Source: Oscillospiraceae bacterium | GTDB taxonomy: Bacteria > Bacillota > Clostridia > Oscillospirales > Oscillospiraceae | Reading direction: 5' to 3' | Length of the DNA: 37,048 bases | Assembly: GCA_902775105.1 (NCBI GenBank) | Contig: CACYLC010000010.1 | Location: 1-37,048 of the forward strand | Shown here: piece by piece, positions 1 to 6,268 of the stretch | Layout of the letters: the number at the start of each line of letters is the position of its first letter | How positions within the stretch are numbered: position 1 is the first letter of the stretch | Notes under the pieces: generated by a model | The model's input: the letters and a program-made list of their open reading frames with translations, nothing else | What the model was told of the DNA's origin: nothing | Database searches by the model: none | Translations under genes and position numbers: made by a program

Positions 1-62
1 GCACGCCCGCAAAGAGCACTGGCACCTGAAGCCAGCGAGTCTACCAATTCCACCACTCGTGC
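1..62 (-). tRNA. tRNA-Leu (anticodon CAG), 3' end outside the window
   Basis: Read on the minus strand, the sequence starts with an acceptor strand GCACGAG and has a D-arm containing GGTAGAC. Its anticodon stem is CTGGC/GCCAG around the loop TTCAGGT, which gives anticodon CAG. The start of a long variable arm, as expected for a class II leucine tRNA, is also present. The T-arm and 3' acceptor strand lie beyond the left edge, so this copy is cut by the window and is not shown to be broken. Confidence 0.93.
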
Positions 63-89
63 ATATCTCTGGTGTCGGACGCAAGAGAT

Positions 90-118
90 AATATAGCACG
101 GTGTCGGATAAAAGTCAA
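90..118 (-). promoter_or_regulatory. Promoter of the tRNA-Leu gene
   Basis: On the minus strand there is a -35 box TTGACT (113-118), a 17-base spacer and a -10 box TATATT (90-95). They lie about 28 bases upstream of the mature tRNA 5' end. A nine-base direct repeat, GGTGTCGGA as read on the plus strand (71-79 and 101-109), flanks the -10 box; its meaning is unknown. Confidence 0.75.
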
Positions 119-158
119 GGGCAAATATGGATTGATGGGGCTTTTTTGCCCGTTGCCT

Positions 159-1322
159 TTATTTCGCCATCTTCCCTCGAATCCCCTCCAGCCGATTCAG
201 CGCCTCGTTCAAAGTCTGGTCCTTCTTGGCAAAGTGGAAGCGAATGAGATGATTCACCGGCTCCCGGAAGAAACTGGAGCCGGGAACAGCGCCCACCCCC
301 ACCTTTTCCGCCAGCTCCTCGCAGAATTTCAGGTCGTCATCATAGCCGAACTCGGAGATATCCATCATAATGTAATAGGCACCCTCCGGGACGTTGTGTC
401 GGAGTCCAATGGCATCCAGCCCCTTGCAGAACAACTCCCGCTTATGGGCGTATTTGCTCAGCAGCCCGTCGTAATAATCCTGCCCAAACCGCAGACCAGG
501 AATCACCGCCTCCTGCAGAGGCGCGGCGGCGCCCACCGTCAGAAAGTCGTGTACCTTCTTGATCCGCTCGGTGATCTCCGCGGGAGCGATGGTATAGCCC
601 AGCCGCCAGCCGGTGATGGAATAGGTCTTGGAGAGGGAGCTGCAGGAGATCGTCCGCTCCCACATCCCCGGAAGGGCGGCAAAGTAGGTGTGGACATGGG
701 GGGCATAGACGATGTGCTCATAGACCTCGTCAGTGATGACGTAGGTGTCGTACTTCGCCGCCAGCGTGGCAATATACTCCAGCTCCTTGCGGGTAAACAC
801 CTTACCGCAGGGGTTGGAAGGATTACATAACACCAATGCCTTGGGATGCTGCTTAAATGCGTCCTCCAGAACAGCAGGATCAAAGTCAAATGTCGGCGGC
901 ACCAGGGGTACATAAATCGGCTCTGCGCCGGACAGGATCGTGTCTGCGCCGTAATTTTCGTAGAAGGGAGAAAAGATGACCACCTTGTCTCCGGGGTTGG
1001 TGACTGTCATCATGGCCGCCATCATGGCCTCCGTGCTGCCGCAGGTGGTAACAATCTCAGAATCCGGGTCGATGGTGCGGCCCATATAATGGGACTGTTT
1101 TGCCGCCAGCGCCTCCCTGAAATTCTGGGCGCCCCAGGTGATGGAATACTGGTGGAAATCCTCATGGGCGACCTCGGTAAGTCTGTCCAGAATCTCACGG
1201 GGCGGGTCGAAGTCTGGAAAGCCCTGAGACAGGTTCACCGCCCCGTAACGGTTGGAAATGCGGGTCATGCGTCGGATGACGGAATCGGTAAAATCCGCCG
1301 TACGGCGGGAAAGCTGCTGCAT
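159..1322 (-). CDS. Pyridoxal-phosphate aminotransferase, class I/II (fold type I)
   Basis: The 387-residue protein is a cytosolic transaminase of the aspartate aminotransferase superfamily. Visible landmarks are the N-terminal substrate segment NLSQGFPDF (about residues 30-38), NPSNPCGK (about 168-175), the PLP-pyridine aspartate in ITDEVYEH (about 196-203), the Schiff-base lysine in SSLSKTYSITGWR (Lys about 232) and a C-terminal RFHFAKK that supplies the substrate-carboxylate arginine. The pattern resembles the methionine/kynurenine/aromatic aminotransferase branch, but the amino donor cannot be assigned. ATG at 1322 was chosen because AAGGAG sits eight bases upstream. A GTG three codons earlier (1331) overlaps that ribosome site and is unlikely to be the start. 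The gene is divergent from the NUDIX gene and followed by tRNA-Leu. Confidence 0.9.
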   Translation of the reverse strand: MQQLSRRTADFTDSVIRRMTRISNRYGAVNLSQGFPDFDPPREILDRLTEVAHEDFHQYSITWGAQNFREALAAKQSHYMGRTIDPDSEIVTTCGSTEAMMAAMMTVTNPGDKVVIFSPFYENYGADTILSGAEPIYVPLVPPTFDFDPAVLEDAFKQHPKALVLCNPSNPCGKVFTRKELEYIATLAAKYDTYVITDEVYEHIVYAPHVHTYFAALPGMWERTISCSSLSKTYSITGWRLGYTIAPAEITERIKKVHDFLTVGAAAPLQEAVIPGLRFGQDYYDGLLSKYAHKRELFCKGLDAIGLRHNVPEGAYYIMMDISEFGYDDDLKFCEELAEKVGVGAVPGSSFFREPVNHLIRFHFAKKDQTLNEALNRLEGIRGKMAK

Positions 1323-1353
1323 ACGGTTCACTCCTTAGGGCGTCAATTTGCCC

Positions 1354-1382
1354 TTGTGTTGTTCTCTTTTCCCTATTATAAT
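1354..1382 (+). promoter_or_regulatory. Promoter of the NUDIX hydrolase gene
   Basis: A -35 box TTGTGT (1354-1359), a 17-base spacer and a perfect -10 TATAAT (1377-1382) lie about 60 bases before the ATG at 1443. The resulting transcript would start close to a perfect seven-base inverted repeat, GCTGTCC-AGA-GGACAGC (1396-1412). Confidence 0.7.
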
Positions 1383-1395
1383 AGTGGGGAAAAGT

Positions 1396-1412
1396 GCTGT
1401 CCAGAGGACAGC
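1396..1412. repeat. Perfect small hairpin in the NUDIX 5' leader
   Basis: Seven-base arms GCTGTCC and GGACAGC are separated by AGA. The repeat sits just downstream of the predicted transcription start, so it could be a 5'-UTR stabilising hairpin or an operator. No T-run follows, so it is not a terminator. Confidence 0.45.
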
Positions 1413-1442
1413 GGGAATTTTTTGCGGACAGGAGCAATCAGC

Positions 1443-1988
1443 ATGGATTTGAGAGAAGAGCAGGTCTCCTATGAATACAAATTTCAGGGAAAAATCATCA
1501 AGGTTCGGCTGGATCAGGCCCGGCTGCCCGATGGAAAGATCGCCGGCCGTGAGGTGGTGGAGCATCCCGGCGGCGTGACAGTGGCAGCGCTCACGGAGAA
1601 CGAGGAGCTGCTCTTTGTCCGTCAGTTCCGCTATCCCTATATGCAGGAGTTGCTGGAACTGCCCGCCGGCAAGCTGGAGCCGGGAGAGGATCCCTTCGAG
1701 GCCATGCGCCGGGAGCAGCGGGAGGAGACGGGCACATTTGCCGATGAGTACACCTATCTGGGAGAAATCTACCCCTCCCCCGGCTACTGCGGCGAAATTC
1801 TGCGGCTCTGGGCCTGCCGGATCAGCGGCACCTGCGAGATGGATCTGGACGAGGATGAGTTTCTGGAGGTCTTGAAAATTCCGTTGGAGGATGCCTATCA
1901 GATGGCACTCCGGGGCGAACTGCCCGACGCCAAGACCCAGATCGGGGTGCTGAGAGTGTATGTGCTGGTAAAGGCTGGGAAAATTTAA
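1443..1988 (+). CDS. NUDIX hydrolase, ADP-ribose pyrophosphatase-like
   Basis: The 181-residue cytosolic enzyme probably cleaves ADP-ribose or a related nucleoside diphosphate sugar to AMP plus a phospho-sugar. The NUDIX box is complete at about residues 76-98: Gly-x5-Glu-x7-Arg-Glu-x2-Glu-Glu-x-Gly, seen as GKLEPGE ... RREQREETG. The hydrophobic position after REU is Gln here. FVRQFRYPYMQELLELPAG, just before the box, and the later YPSPGYCGE loop (about 111-119) are typical of the ADP-ribose pyrophosphatase (NudF/YqkG) group, not MutT. ATG at 1443 has CAGGAG upstream. A longer reading frame reaching back to 846 only shadows the opposite-strand aminotransferase. In Clostridia this family often neighbours xerD/spo genes, but here it stands alone. 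Confidence 0.88.
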   Translation: MDLREEQVSYEYKFQGKIIKVRLDQARLPDGKIAGREVVEHPGGVTVAALTENEELLFVRQFRYPYMQELLELPAGKLEPGEDPFEAMRREQREETGTFADEYTYLGEIYPSPGYCGEILRLWACRISGTCEMDLDEDEFLEVLKIPLEDAYQMALRGELPDAKTQIGVLRVYVLVKAGKI

Positions 1989-2040
1989 GCTATGGACGAG
2001 TTACGCCCTACGGCAATGCCGCAGGGCATTTCGCTTTAGA

Positions 2041-2155
2041 GGCGGGCCGTTTGTGAACGGCCCCTACGGGCAATGATCAAAATTCCGTCCGTAGGGCGAT
2101 TCACGATCAGGAGCCACGAAGTGGCGGGCGTACCCCTTGCGGGTAATCGCCCGTT
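2041..2155. repeat. Intergenic palindromic repeat, two-part copy
   Basis: The first part is GGGCCGTT-TGTG-AACGGCCC (2044-2063) followed by CTACGGG. The second part has arms GGGCGATT (2094-2101) and AATCGCCC (2145-2152), with GTTTTTT directly after, so it could also terminate the NUDIX transcript. Near-identical first parts recur at 23764-23788, and related arms occur at 17319-17395. No coding sequence is seen here. Confidence 0.65.
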
Positions 2156-2179
2156 TTTTGCGCCCCCTGCAACGCACCC

Positions 2180-2207
2180 AAAACCCCCGCAGCCTTCGCT
2201 GCGGGGG
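2180..2207 (-). terminator. Rho-independent terminator of cysK
   Basis: Ten-base GC-rich arms CCCCCGCAGC and GCTGCGGGGG surround a four-base loop. A TTTT run follows on the minus strand, about 40 bases past the cysK stop codon. Confidence 0.85.
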
Positions 2208-2244
2208 TCTCGGTATGAAGAGAAGATTGGGAGATAATCGAATT

Positions 2245-3177
2245 TTAGTCCGCAAACAGTGCAGTGGAGAGATAGCGGTCGCCGGTGTCGGGGAGCAGGG
2301 CCACAATGGTCTTGCCCTCGTTCTCGGGGCGCTTCGCCAGCTCAATGGCAGCCCAGACGGCAGCGCCGGAGGAAATGCCCACCAGAACGCCCTCGCTCTT
2401 GCCGATCTGCTTGCCAGTGGAGAAGGCGTCCTCGTTGGCGACGGGGATGATCTCGTCATAGATCTTAGTATTCAGCACATCAGGGACAAAGCCTGCGCCG
2501 ATGCCCTGGATCTTGTGGGAACCGGAGACGCCCTTGCTCAGCACGGGAGAGCCGGCGGGTTCGACAGCGACCACCTTGACGTCCGGGTTCTGGTTCTTGA
2601 GATACTCGCCCACGCCGGTGACCGTGCCGCCGGTGCCCACGCCGGCCACAAAGATGTCAACCTTCCCGTCGGTATCCGCCCAGATCTCCGGGCCGGTGGT
2701 GGCCTTGTGGACAGCAGGGTTCGCGGGGTTGACAAACTGGCCGGGGATGAAGCTGTCAGGGATCTCCTTTGCCAGCTCGTTGGCCTTGGCAATGGCGCCC
2801 TTCATGCCCTTGGCGCCCTCAGTCAGCACCAGCTCAGCGCCGTAGGCCTTCATCAGCTGACGGCGCTCCACGCTCATGGTCTCCGGCATGACAATGATGA
2901 TGCGATAGCCCCGGGCAGCAGCCACAGAGGCCAGACCAATGCCGGTATTACCGGAGGTGGGCTCGATGATGACGGAGCCCTCCTTCAGCTGACCCTTGGC
3001 CTCGGCATCGTCGATCATGGCCTTGGCAATACGGTCTTTCACAGAACCGGCGGGATTAAAATACTCCAGCTTGCCCAGAAGGGTCGCCTTGAGACCCAGC
3101 TCCTTCTCAATGTGAGTCAGTTCCAACAAGGGGGTTTTGCCGATCAGCTGGTCTGCAGTGGTGTAAATTTTGCTCAT
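2245..3177 (-). CDS. cysK: Cysteine synthase A (O-acetylserine sulfhydrylase)
   Basis: This PLP enzyme (fold type II, 310 residues, the usual CysK length) makes L-cysteine from O-acetylserine and sulfide in the cytosol. The PLP lysine is in NPAGSVKDR (Lys47), the substrate loop [12 protein letters not shown] is at about residues 72-83, and the phosphate-binding [10 protein letters not shown] is at about 176-185. The serine that contacts the PLP ring lies in [11 protein letters not shown] near residue 265. Start ATG has AGGAGG seven bases upstream. The gene is monocistronic, with its own promoter about 140 bases upstream, a leader that contains a 16-codon ORF and a clear terminator. No serine acetyltransferase gene adjoins it. 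Confidence 0.96.
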   Translation of the reverse strand: MSKIYTTADQLIGKTPLLELTHIEKELGLKATLLGKLEYFNPAGSVKDRIAKAMIDDAEAKGQLKEGSVIIEPTSGNTGIGLASVAAARGYRIIIVMPETMSVERRQLMKAYGAELVLTEGAKGMKGAIAKANELAKEIPDSFIPGQFVNPANPAVHKATTGPEIWADTDGKVDIFVAGVGTGGTVTGVGEYLKNQNPDVKVVAVEPAGSPVLSKGVSGSHKIQGIGAGFVPDVLNTKIYDEIIPVANEDAFSTGKQIGKSEGVLVGISSGAAVWAAIELAKRPENEGKTIVALLPDTGDRYLSTALFAD

Positions 3178-3241
3178 AACAGGTACCTCCTAAATATATC
3201 AATGAAAACGATTTCTGCCTTCCAATACAGTTGACCGCCGC

Positions 3242-3292
3242 TCAGCGGCAGCTCACTCGGTAACATCGGAACTGCTGTTCAGGTCTTTCCAT
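3242..3292 (-). CDS. Possible Cys-containing leader peptide of cysK
   Basis: This is a 16-codon ORF in the cysK 5' leader, beginning with ATG at 3292 nine bases after GGTGGG. It encodes MERPEQQFRCYRVSCR, with Cys codons at positions 10 and 15. The last codons and the TGA lie in a GC-rich hairpin (CTGCCG-CTGAG-CGGCGG). Placement in front of a cysteine biosynthesis gene suggests regulation by ribosome stalling on Cys codons. No U-run follows the hairpin, so any control would have to be translational or Rho-dependent. Nothing in the sequence proves translation, and chance occurrence is possible at this size. Confidence 0.4.
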   Translation of the reverse strand: MERPEQQFRCYRVSCR

Positions 3293-3326
3293 TTAATTAA
3301 ACCCACCTTTCCCGTATGTTAATGGA

Positions 3327-3355
3327 AGTATAACTCCTTCCGCCCTGTTTGTCAA
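3327..3355 (-). promoter_or_regulatory. Promoter of cysK
   Basis: On the minus strand there is a consensus -35 TTGACA (3350-3355), a 17-base spacer and a -10 TATACT (3327-3332). Transcription would start near 3320, giving a leader of roughly 140 bases before the cysK ATG. No T-box motif or recognisable riboswitch was found in that leader. Confidence 0.85.
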
Positions 3356-3399
3356 TAGGATTTTTGCGGATTCACAAAAAATATCTCGCCCAAAATAAT

Positions 3400-3439
3400 A
3401 GAACAAATGTTTGCATTTCTGCATCATATGTGCTATAAT
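3400..3439 (+). promoter_or_regulatory. lexA promoter with overlapping LexA (SOS) box
   Basis: The operator AGAACAAATGTTTG (3400-3413) matches the Bacillus-type LexA consensus CGAACRNRYGTTYG at every position but the first. It overlaps the -35 box TTGCAT (3411-3416), which is followed by a 17-base spacer and a perfect -10 TATAAT (3434-3439). Repressor bound here would block polymerase, consistent with the known autoregulation of lexA. Confidence 0.8.
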
Positions 3440-3476
3440 CTGATTAGAAAAATATCTTCGGCAGGAGGAATCCTCT

Positions 3477-4073
3477 ATGAAAGCACTGACGCCCAAGCAG
3501 CAGAAGATTTACGATTACATTGTCTCCTACACCGCCGACTTTGGCTATCCCCCCTCCGTCCGGGAGATTGCCGGTGCTGTGGGTCTGAAAAGTCCCTCCA
3601 CTGTCCATTTCCACCTGAAAGCCTTGGAGGAGGCGGGCGCCATCAACCGGGGCACCGGCAAGACCCGCGCGATCACGGCAGCAGAGGACGGCCCGGTGAG
3701 CCACATCAACGAAGTGCCGCTTCTGGGCAACGTCGCCGCTGGCGCACCTATTTTGGCGGAAGAGTGCGTGGAGGAGTACCTGCCCTTTGACACCGCCGGA
3801 CTTACCGGGGAGCATTTTGCCTTGCGCATCCGAGGCGAGAGCATGATCAAGGCGGGCATTCTGCCGGGAGACTGCGTCGTCGTCCGCCAGCAGTCCGACG
3901 CCTACAACGGAGAGATCGTCATTGCCCTCATCGGGGACGAGGCCACCTGTAAGCGGCTGGATCGCCGGAGCGGGCAGACTTGGCTGCTCCCCGAAAACGA
4001 CGACTATGAGCCGATCGATGGCAGTGAGGCCACGATCTTGGGCAAGGTTGTCGGTCTGATCCGCAGGTACTGA
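3477..4073 (+). CDS. lexA: LexA repressor, SOS response regulator
   Basis: The 198-residue protein is a DNA-binding repressor that self-cleaves when RecA filaments form on damaged DNA. The N-terminal winged helix-turn-helix (residues 1-65) includes YPPSVREIAGAVGLKSPSTVHFHL. The cleavage bond is Ala88-Gly89 in NVAAGAPI. The peptidase dyad is Ser122 in RGESMIKAG and Lys159 in ATCKRL. Start ATG is preceded by AGGAGG. The gene carries a LexA box over its own promoter and ends in a terminator at 4121-4155, so it is a single-gene unit. The ung, mpg, recO, mutS2 and uvrC genes elsewhere in the window show no comparable box immediately upstream that I could find by eye. Confidence 0.97.
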   Translation: MKALTPKQQKIYDYIVSYTADFGYPPSVREIAGAVGLKSPSTVHFHLKALEEAGAINRGTGKTRAITAAEDGPVSHINEVPLLGNVAAGAPILAEECVEEYLPFDTAGLTGEHFALRIRGESMIKAGILPGDCVVVRQQSDAYNGEIVIALIGDEATCKRLDRRSGQTWLLPENDDYEPIDGSEATILGKVVGLIRRY

Positions 4074-4120
4074 GCCGACAGATCGTCCGATGACGATGCG
4101 CAAGCTTCATTTTTCTTCCA

Positions 4121-4155
4121 AGCAGGGCAGCCCGGATGACTGCTCTGCTTTTCTT
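4121..4155 (+). terminator. Terminator after lexA
   Basis: Arms AGCAGGGCAG and CTGCTCTGCT (ten pairs with one G-T wobble) flank a nine-base loop and are followed by TTTTCTTT. The hairpin lies about 50 bases after the lexA stop. Confidence 0.75.
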
Positions 4156-4199
4156 TGAGAAAAGGCGGCGCTGATACGAAATATTTCTGGGCAAAGCTA

Positions 4200-4227
4200 T
4201 TGACAAGGACGCAAAAATGGATATAAT
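4200..4227 (+). promoter_or_regulatory. Promoter of the tRNA-Gln gene
   Basis: A perfect -35 TTGACA (4200-4205), a 16-base spacer and a perfect -10 TATAAT (4222-4227) lie about 30 bases ahead of the tRNA. Confidence 0.85.
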
Positions 4228-4256
4228 AATATAGGTCGTCAGACGAAACTGAATAT

Positions 4257-4330
4257 AGCGGGATTGTGTAAGGGTAGCACAGCAGACTCTGACTCTGTAT
4301 GTGAGGGTTCGAATCCTTCTCCCGCTGCCA
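4257..4330 (+). tRNA. tRNA-Gln (anticodon CTG)
   Basis: The acceptor arms AGCGGGA and TCCCGCT pair fully. The anticodon stem GCAGA/TCTGT encloses CTCTGAC, giving anticodon CTG for CAG codons. The T-arm is GAGGG-TTCGAAT-CCTTC. The discriminator G and an encoded CCA complete the 3' end. It has its own promoter and terminator. Confidence 0.95.
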
Positions 4331-4331
4331 G

Positions 4332-4360
4332 AAAAGCACTTGCATTTGCAGGTGCTTTTT
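4332..4360 (+). terminator. Terminator after tRNA-Gln
   Basis: The stem AAGCACTTGCA pairs with TGCAGGTGCTT, with one G-T pair, and is followed by a run of T. It begins two bases after the CCA end of the tRNA. Confidence 0.85.
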
Positions 4361-4469
4361 CATTACGCAATCCTTCCCTCCTCCGCCTATGGGAAGGCCA
4401 GAGCTTCTTCTAAATAAACTCGAATTGATCGTTCGCATTTTCTCATATTTTGGCAGGAAATCATTACAT

Positions 4470-4498
4470 TTGCATTTCAAACACAGATATGTTATTCT
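4470..4498 (+). promoter_or_regulatory. Predicted promoter of the Cys-rich mini-ORF and LysM-CAP unit
   Basis: A -35 TTGCAT (4470-4475), a 17-base spacer and a -10 TATTCT (4493-4498) are seen. The first ORF starts about 40 bases after the predicted transcription start. No better promoter is visible between here and the LysM-CAP gene. Confidence 0.5.
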
Positions 4499-4542
4499 AC
4501 ACTTGTCCTCGCGAGACGAATACTGAACAGGAGGTCAAGCAT

Positions 4543-4608
4543 ATGTGTAATTTTGATTGCAACTATATCTGGCAGCTTCTGTGCCGGCTGTGCGGCTGCG
4601 GCTGCTGA
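4543..4608 (+). CDS. Cys-rich 21-residue peptide, leader or standalone
   Basis: I do not recognise this peptide. The ORF has an ideal ribosome site (AGGAGGT, seven bases, then ATG) and encodes 21 residues, six of them Cys. It begins MCNFDC and ends LCRLCGCGC, so four Cys codons fall in its last eight. After the stop come a weak hairpin (CGTTGA/TCAACG, 4614-4630) and a strong terminator (4651-4684) ending 15 bases before the LysM-CAP ATG. This layout looks like a transcription attenuator, with ribosome progress through the Cys run deciding readthrough. It could instead be a small metal-binding or redox peptide whose own terminator happens to precede the next gene. The strong Shine-Dalgarno supports real translation; function is unknown. 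Confidence 0.55.
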   Translation: MCNFDCNYIWQLLCRLCGCGC

Positions 4609-4650
4609 GGAACCGTTGATATCTTCAACGCTCCCTGATTGATGCAATTC

Positions 4651-4684
4651 GGCGGCCATGCGCTTTTGCGTGGCCGCCTTTTTT
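4651..4684 (+). terminator. Terminator or attenuator before the LysM-CAP gene
   Basis: Arms GGCGGCCA and TGGCCGCC, extended by CGC-TTTT-GCG after a two-base bulge, are followed by TTTTTT. The U-run ends only 15 bases before the next ATG, leaving just the ribosome site between them. This makes it an intrinsic terminator that transcripts must pass to express the downstream gene. Confidence 0.85.
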
Positions 4685-4699
4685 ACAAGGAGGTCATCC

Positions 4700-5305
4700 A
4701 TGAAGAAATTCCTCTCCCTCTGTCTCTCCCTGCTTCTCTGCGGGGCACTCTTTCTGCCCGCCGCCGCTGCGGACACCACCCACACCGTAGCAAAAGGCGA
4801 CACCATGTGGAAGCTGGCGGTCAAGTACCAGATCGGCATCAGCGAGATCATCGCCGCCAACCCCCAGATCAGCAATCCCAACCTGATCTACCCCGGCCAG
4901 GTGCTGACCATCCCCGGCAAGGATGCCACCGCCGATGCCTACGAAGCGGAGGTCATCCGTCTGGTCAACGAGATCCGGGTACAGAACGGCCTGCAGCCCC
5001 TCAAGACCAACTGGGAGCTGTCCCGGGTGGCTCGGTACAAGTCTCAGGACATGGTGGATCAGCACTATTTCTCCCACACCAGTCCCACCTACGGCTCTCC
5101 CTTCCAGATGATGAAGTCCTTCGGCATTTCCTACCGCACTGCCGGCGAGAACATCGCCTACGGCCAGCGGACGCCTCAGGAAGTGGTGAACGCCTGGATG
5201 AACTCCAGCGGACACCGTGCCAACATTTTGAATAGCTCCTACACCCAGATCGGGGTCGGCTATGTGGCAAACGGCAACTACTGGACGCAGATGTTCATCG
5301 GATAA
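4700..5305 (+). CDS. Secreted LysM-CAP domain protein (SafA/YkwD-like)
   Basis: The 201-residue exported protein has a signal peptide at residues 1-24 (KK, hydrophobic core, AAAA then Asp). One LysM domain follows at about 26-72 (HTVAKGDTMWKLA ... YPGQVLTIP) and should bind peptidoglycan or chitin-like glycans. A CAP/SCP domain at about 83-200 shows FSHTSP (His126), GENIAYG (Glu150) and SSGHRANIL (His172), the residues that line the CAP pocket. In spore formers this pairing appears in YkwD/SafA-like envelope or spore-coat proteins; the exact role here is not determined. ATG has AAGGAGG upstream. The unit appears to depend on readthrough of the terminator just upstream and ends in its own terminator. 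Confidence 0.9.
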   Translation: MKKFLSLCLSLLLCGALFLPAAAADTTHTVAKGDTMWKLAVKYQIGISEIIAANPQISNPNLIYPGQVLTIPGKDATADAYEAEVIRLVNEIRVQNGLQPLKTNWELSRVARYKSQDMVDQHYFSHTSPTYGSPFQMMKSFGISYRTAGENIAYGQRTPQEVVNAWMNSSGHRANILNSSYTQIGVGYVANGNYWTQMFIG

Positions 5306-5310
5306 CAGTT

Positions 5311-5338
5311 ACCGCCGCTCGTTTGAGCGGCGGTTTTC
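5311..5338. terminator. Bidirectional terminator between convergent genes
   Basis: Arms CCGCCGCTC and GAGCGGCGG around GTTT are followed by TTTT on the plus strand. The hairpin lies between the convergent LysM-CAP and rhomboid-like genes. The minus-strand side lacks a good T-run, so it probably serves mainly the plus strand. Confidence 0.8.
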
Positions 5339-5339
5339 G

Positions 5340-6185
5340 TTATGATTCCGTGATATGCTCGTGGTTGTTGATGTGGTCGATGCAGTAGCAGTGGTACCCG
5401 GCGCACTTGGAGCAATACCGGAATTCCAAATCGGGGTAGTCCGCATCCGTCCGTCCGCAGACGTCGCACTTGTGGATGTAGTCCCGACGCTTGAAGTCCC
5501 GGGCAGCCTTTTTAAATTGGATGACGTTGCTCCGCTGGGAATACTTCCCCTGCCCTCTCAGGCGCCTGGCGTGGTACATCAGCTCCGGCCAGAAGAAGAT
5601 CAGGTAGTTCAGCAGCGCCACCACGATGAGCAGCGCGTCGATCCAGTTCAGATGGATCAGGCAGGACACAAAGGAGATCGCCAAGAGCCCCCCGTCCACC
5701 CATGCCAGCCACTTGGCCTTGATGGGGATGATGAAAAACAGCAAAAACTGAGTGTCCGGGAACAGCGTGGCATAGGCCAAAAACAGAGACATATTCAGGT
5801 ATCCCGTACTGGCAGTGCCTCCGCAGAAGCCCACCACAACGGCAAGAAGCAACCCCAATCCGTAGTAGCAGGTAAATTTCGCCGTTCCCCACTCCCGTTC
5901 CAGACTGACGCCCAGCATCCAGAGGAAGTACATAGCAAGGATAAAGAAAAAGACATTTTGTCCCCAGGTAGTAAAGAGAAAGGTAACAATCCGCCAGACC
6001 TGTCCCTGGAGAATCAGTGTCCGATCAAATTCCAGCAGGCTGGAGACCGCCACTCCGGAATAGGTAATGATGTCCAGTACGTAAACAAGGGCTTTACCGC
6101 CGATGAGAAAATAGATCAGATTGGGGATGCCGAACCGAGGATGCGTCAGGCAGAACCGCTCGATCCATGTATTCAGTTTGTTCAC
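5340..6185 (-). CDS. Rhomboid-like membrane protein with C-terminal zinc ribbon, probably catalytically inactive
   Basis: The 281-residue protein has about six hydrophobic segments in residues 18-205. They include the rhomboid family segment LQGQVWRIVTFLF (about 59-71) and LGVSLEREWG (about 90-99). The cytosolic tail (about 235-281) has Cys pairs CDVC and CSKC plus further Cys/His, which look like a zinc-binding ribbon. Where active rhomboids carry the catalytic GxSG, this protein reads TGYLNMSLFLAYATLFPD, so the nucleophilic Ser seems absent, although a His occurs in SCLIHLNW. It is therefore best called a rhomboid-fold pseudoprotease or adaptor, with client unknown. GTG start at 6185 follows GGAGGAGG. 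It has its own predicted promoter and is convergent with LysM-CAP. Confidence 0.75.
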   Translation of the reverse strand: MNKLNTWIERFCLTHPRFGIPNLIYFLIGGKALVYVLDIITYSGVAVSSLLEFDRTLILQGQVWRIVTFLFTTWGQNVFFFILAMYFLWMLGVSLEREWGTAKFTCYYGLGLLLAVVVGFCGGTASTGYLNMSLFLAYATLFPDTQFLLFFIIPIKAKWLAWVDGGLLAISFVSCLIHLNWIDALLIVVALLNYLIFFWPELMYHARRLRGQGKYSQRSNVIQFKKAARDFKRRDYIHKCDVCGRTDADYPDLEFRYCSKCAGYHCYCIDHINNHEHITES

Positions 6186-6223
6186 GGAATAACCTCCTCC
6201 GAGGAAAAAATTACAACAAGGCT

Positions 6224-6252
6224 ATTGTACCCACAATTCAAAGGGAAGTCTA
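6224..6252 (-). promoter_or_regulatory. Promoter of the rhomboid-like gene
   Basis: On the minus strand there is a -35 TAGACT (6247-6252), a 17-base spacer and a -10 TACAAT (6224-6229). A small dyad TCAC-N6-GTGA lies just upstream of the -35 and could be an operator. Confidence 0.55.
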
Positions 6253-6268
6253 TCACGAAATTGTGAAT

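Noticed and set aside
3178-3320. T-box or riboswitch in the cysK leader
   Set aside because: No GGGTGGNACCGCG-type T-box core, SAM-riboswitch or other recognisable aptamer motif was found. The leader is better described by the short ORF and hairpin.
3293-3496. 67-codon minus-strand ORF upstream of cysK
   Set aside because: It runs through the lexA promoter and ribosome site and overlaps the cysK promoter, and it has no ribosome site of its own.
4004-4480. 158-codon minus-strand ORF
   Set aside because: It overlaps the tRNA-Gln gene, its promoter and the end of lexA in antisense, so it cannot be a conserved protein gene.
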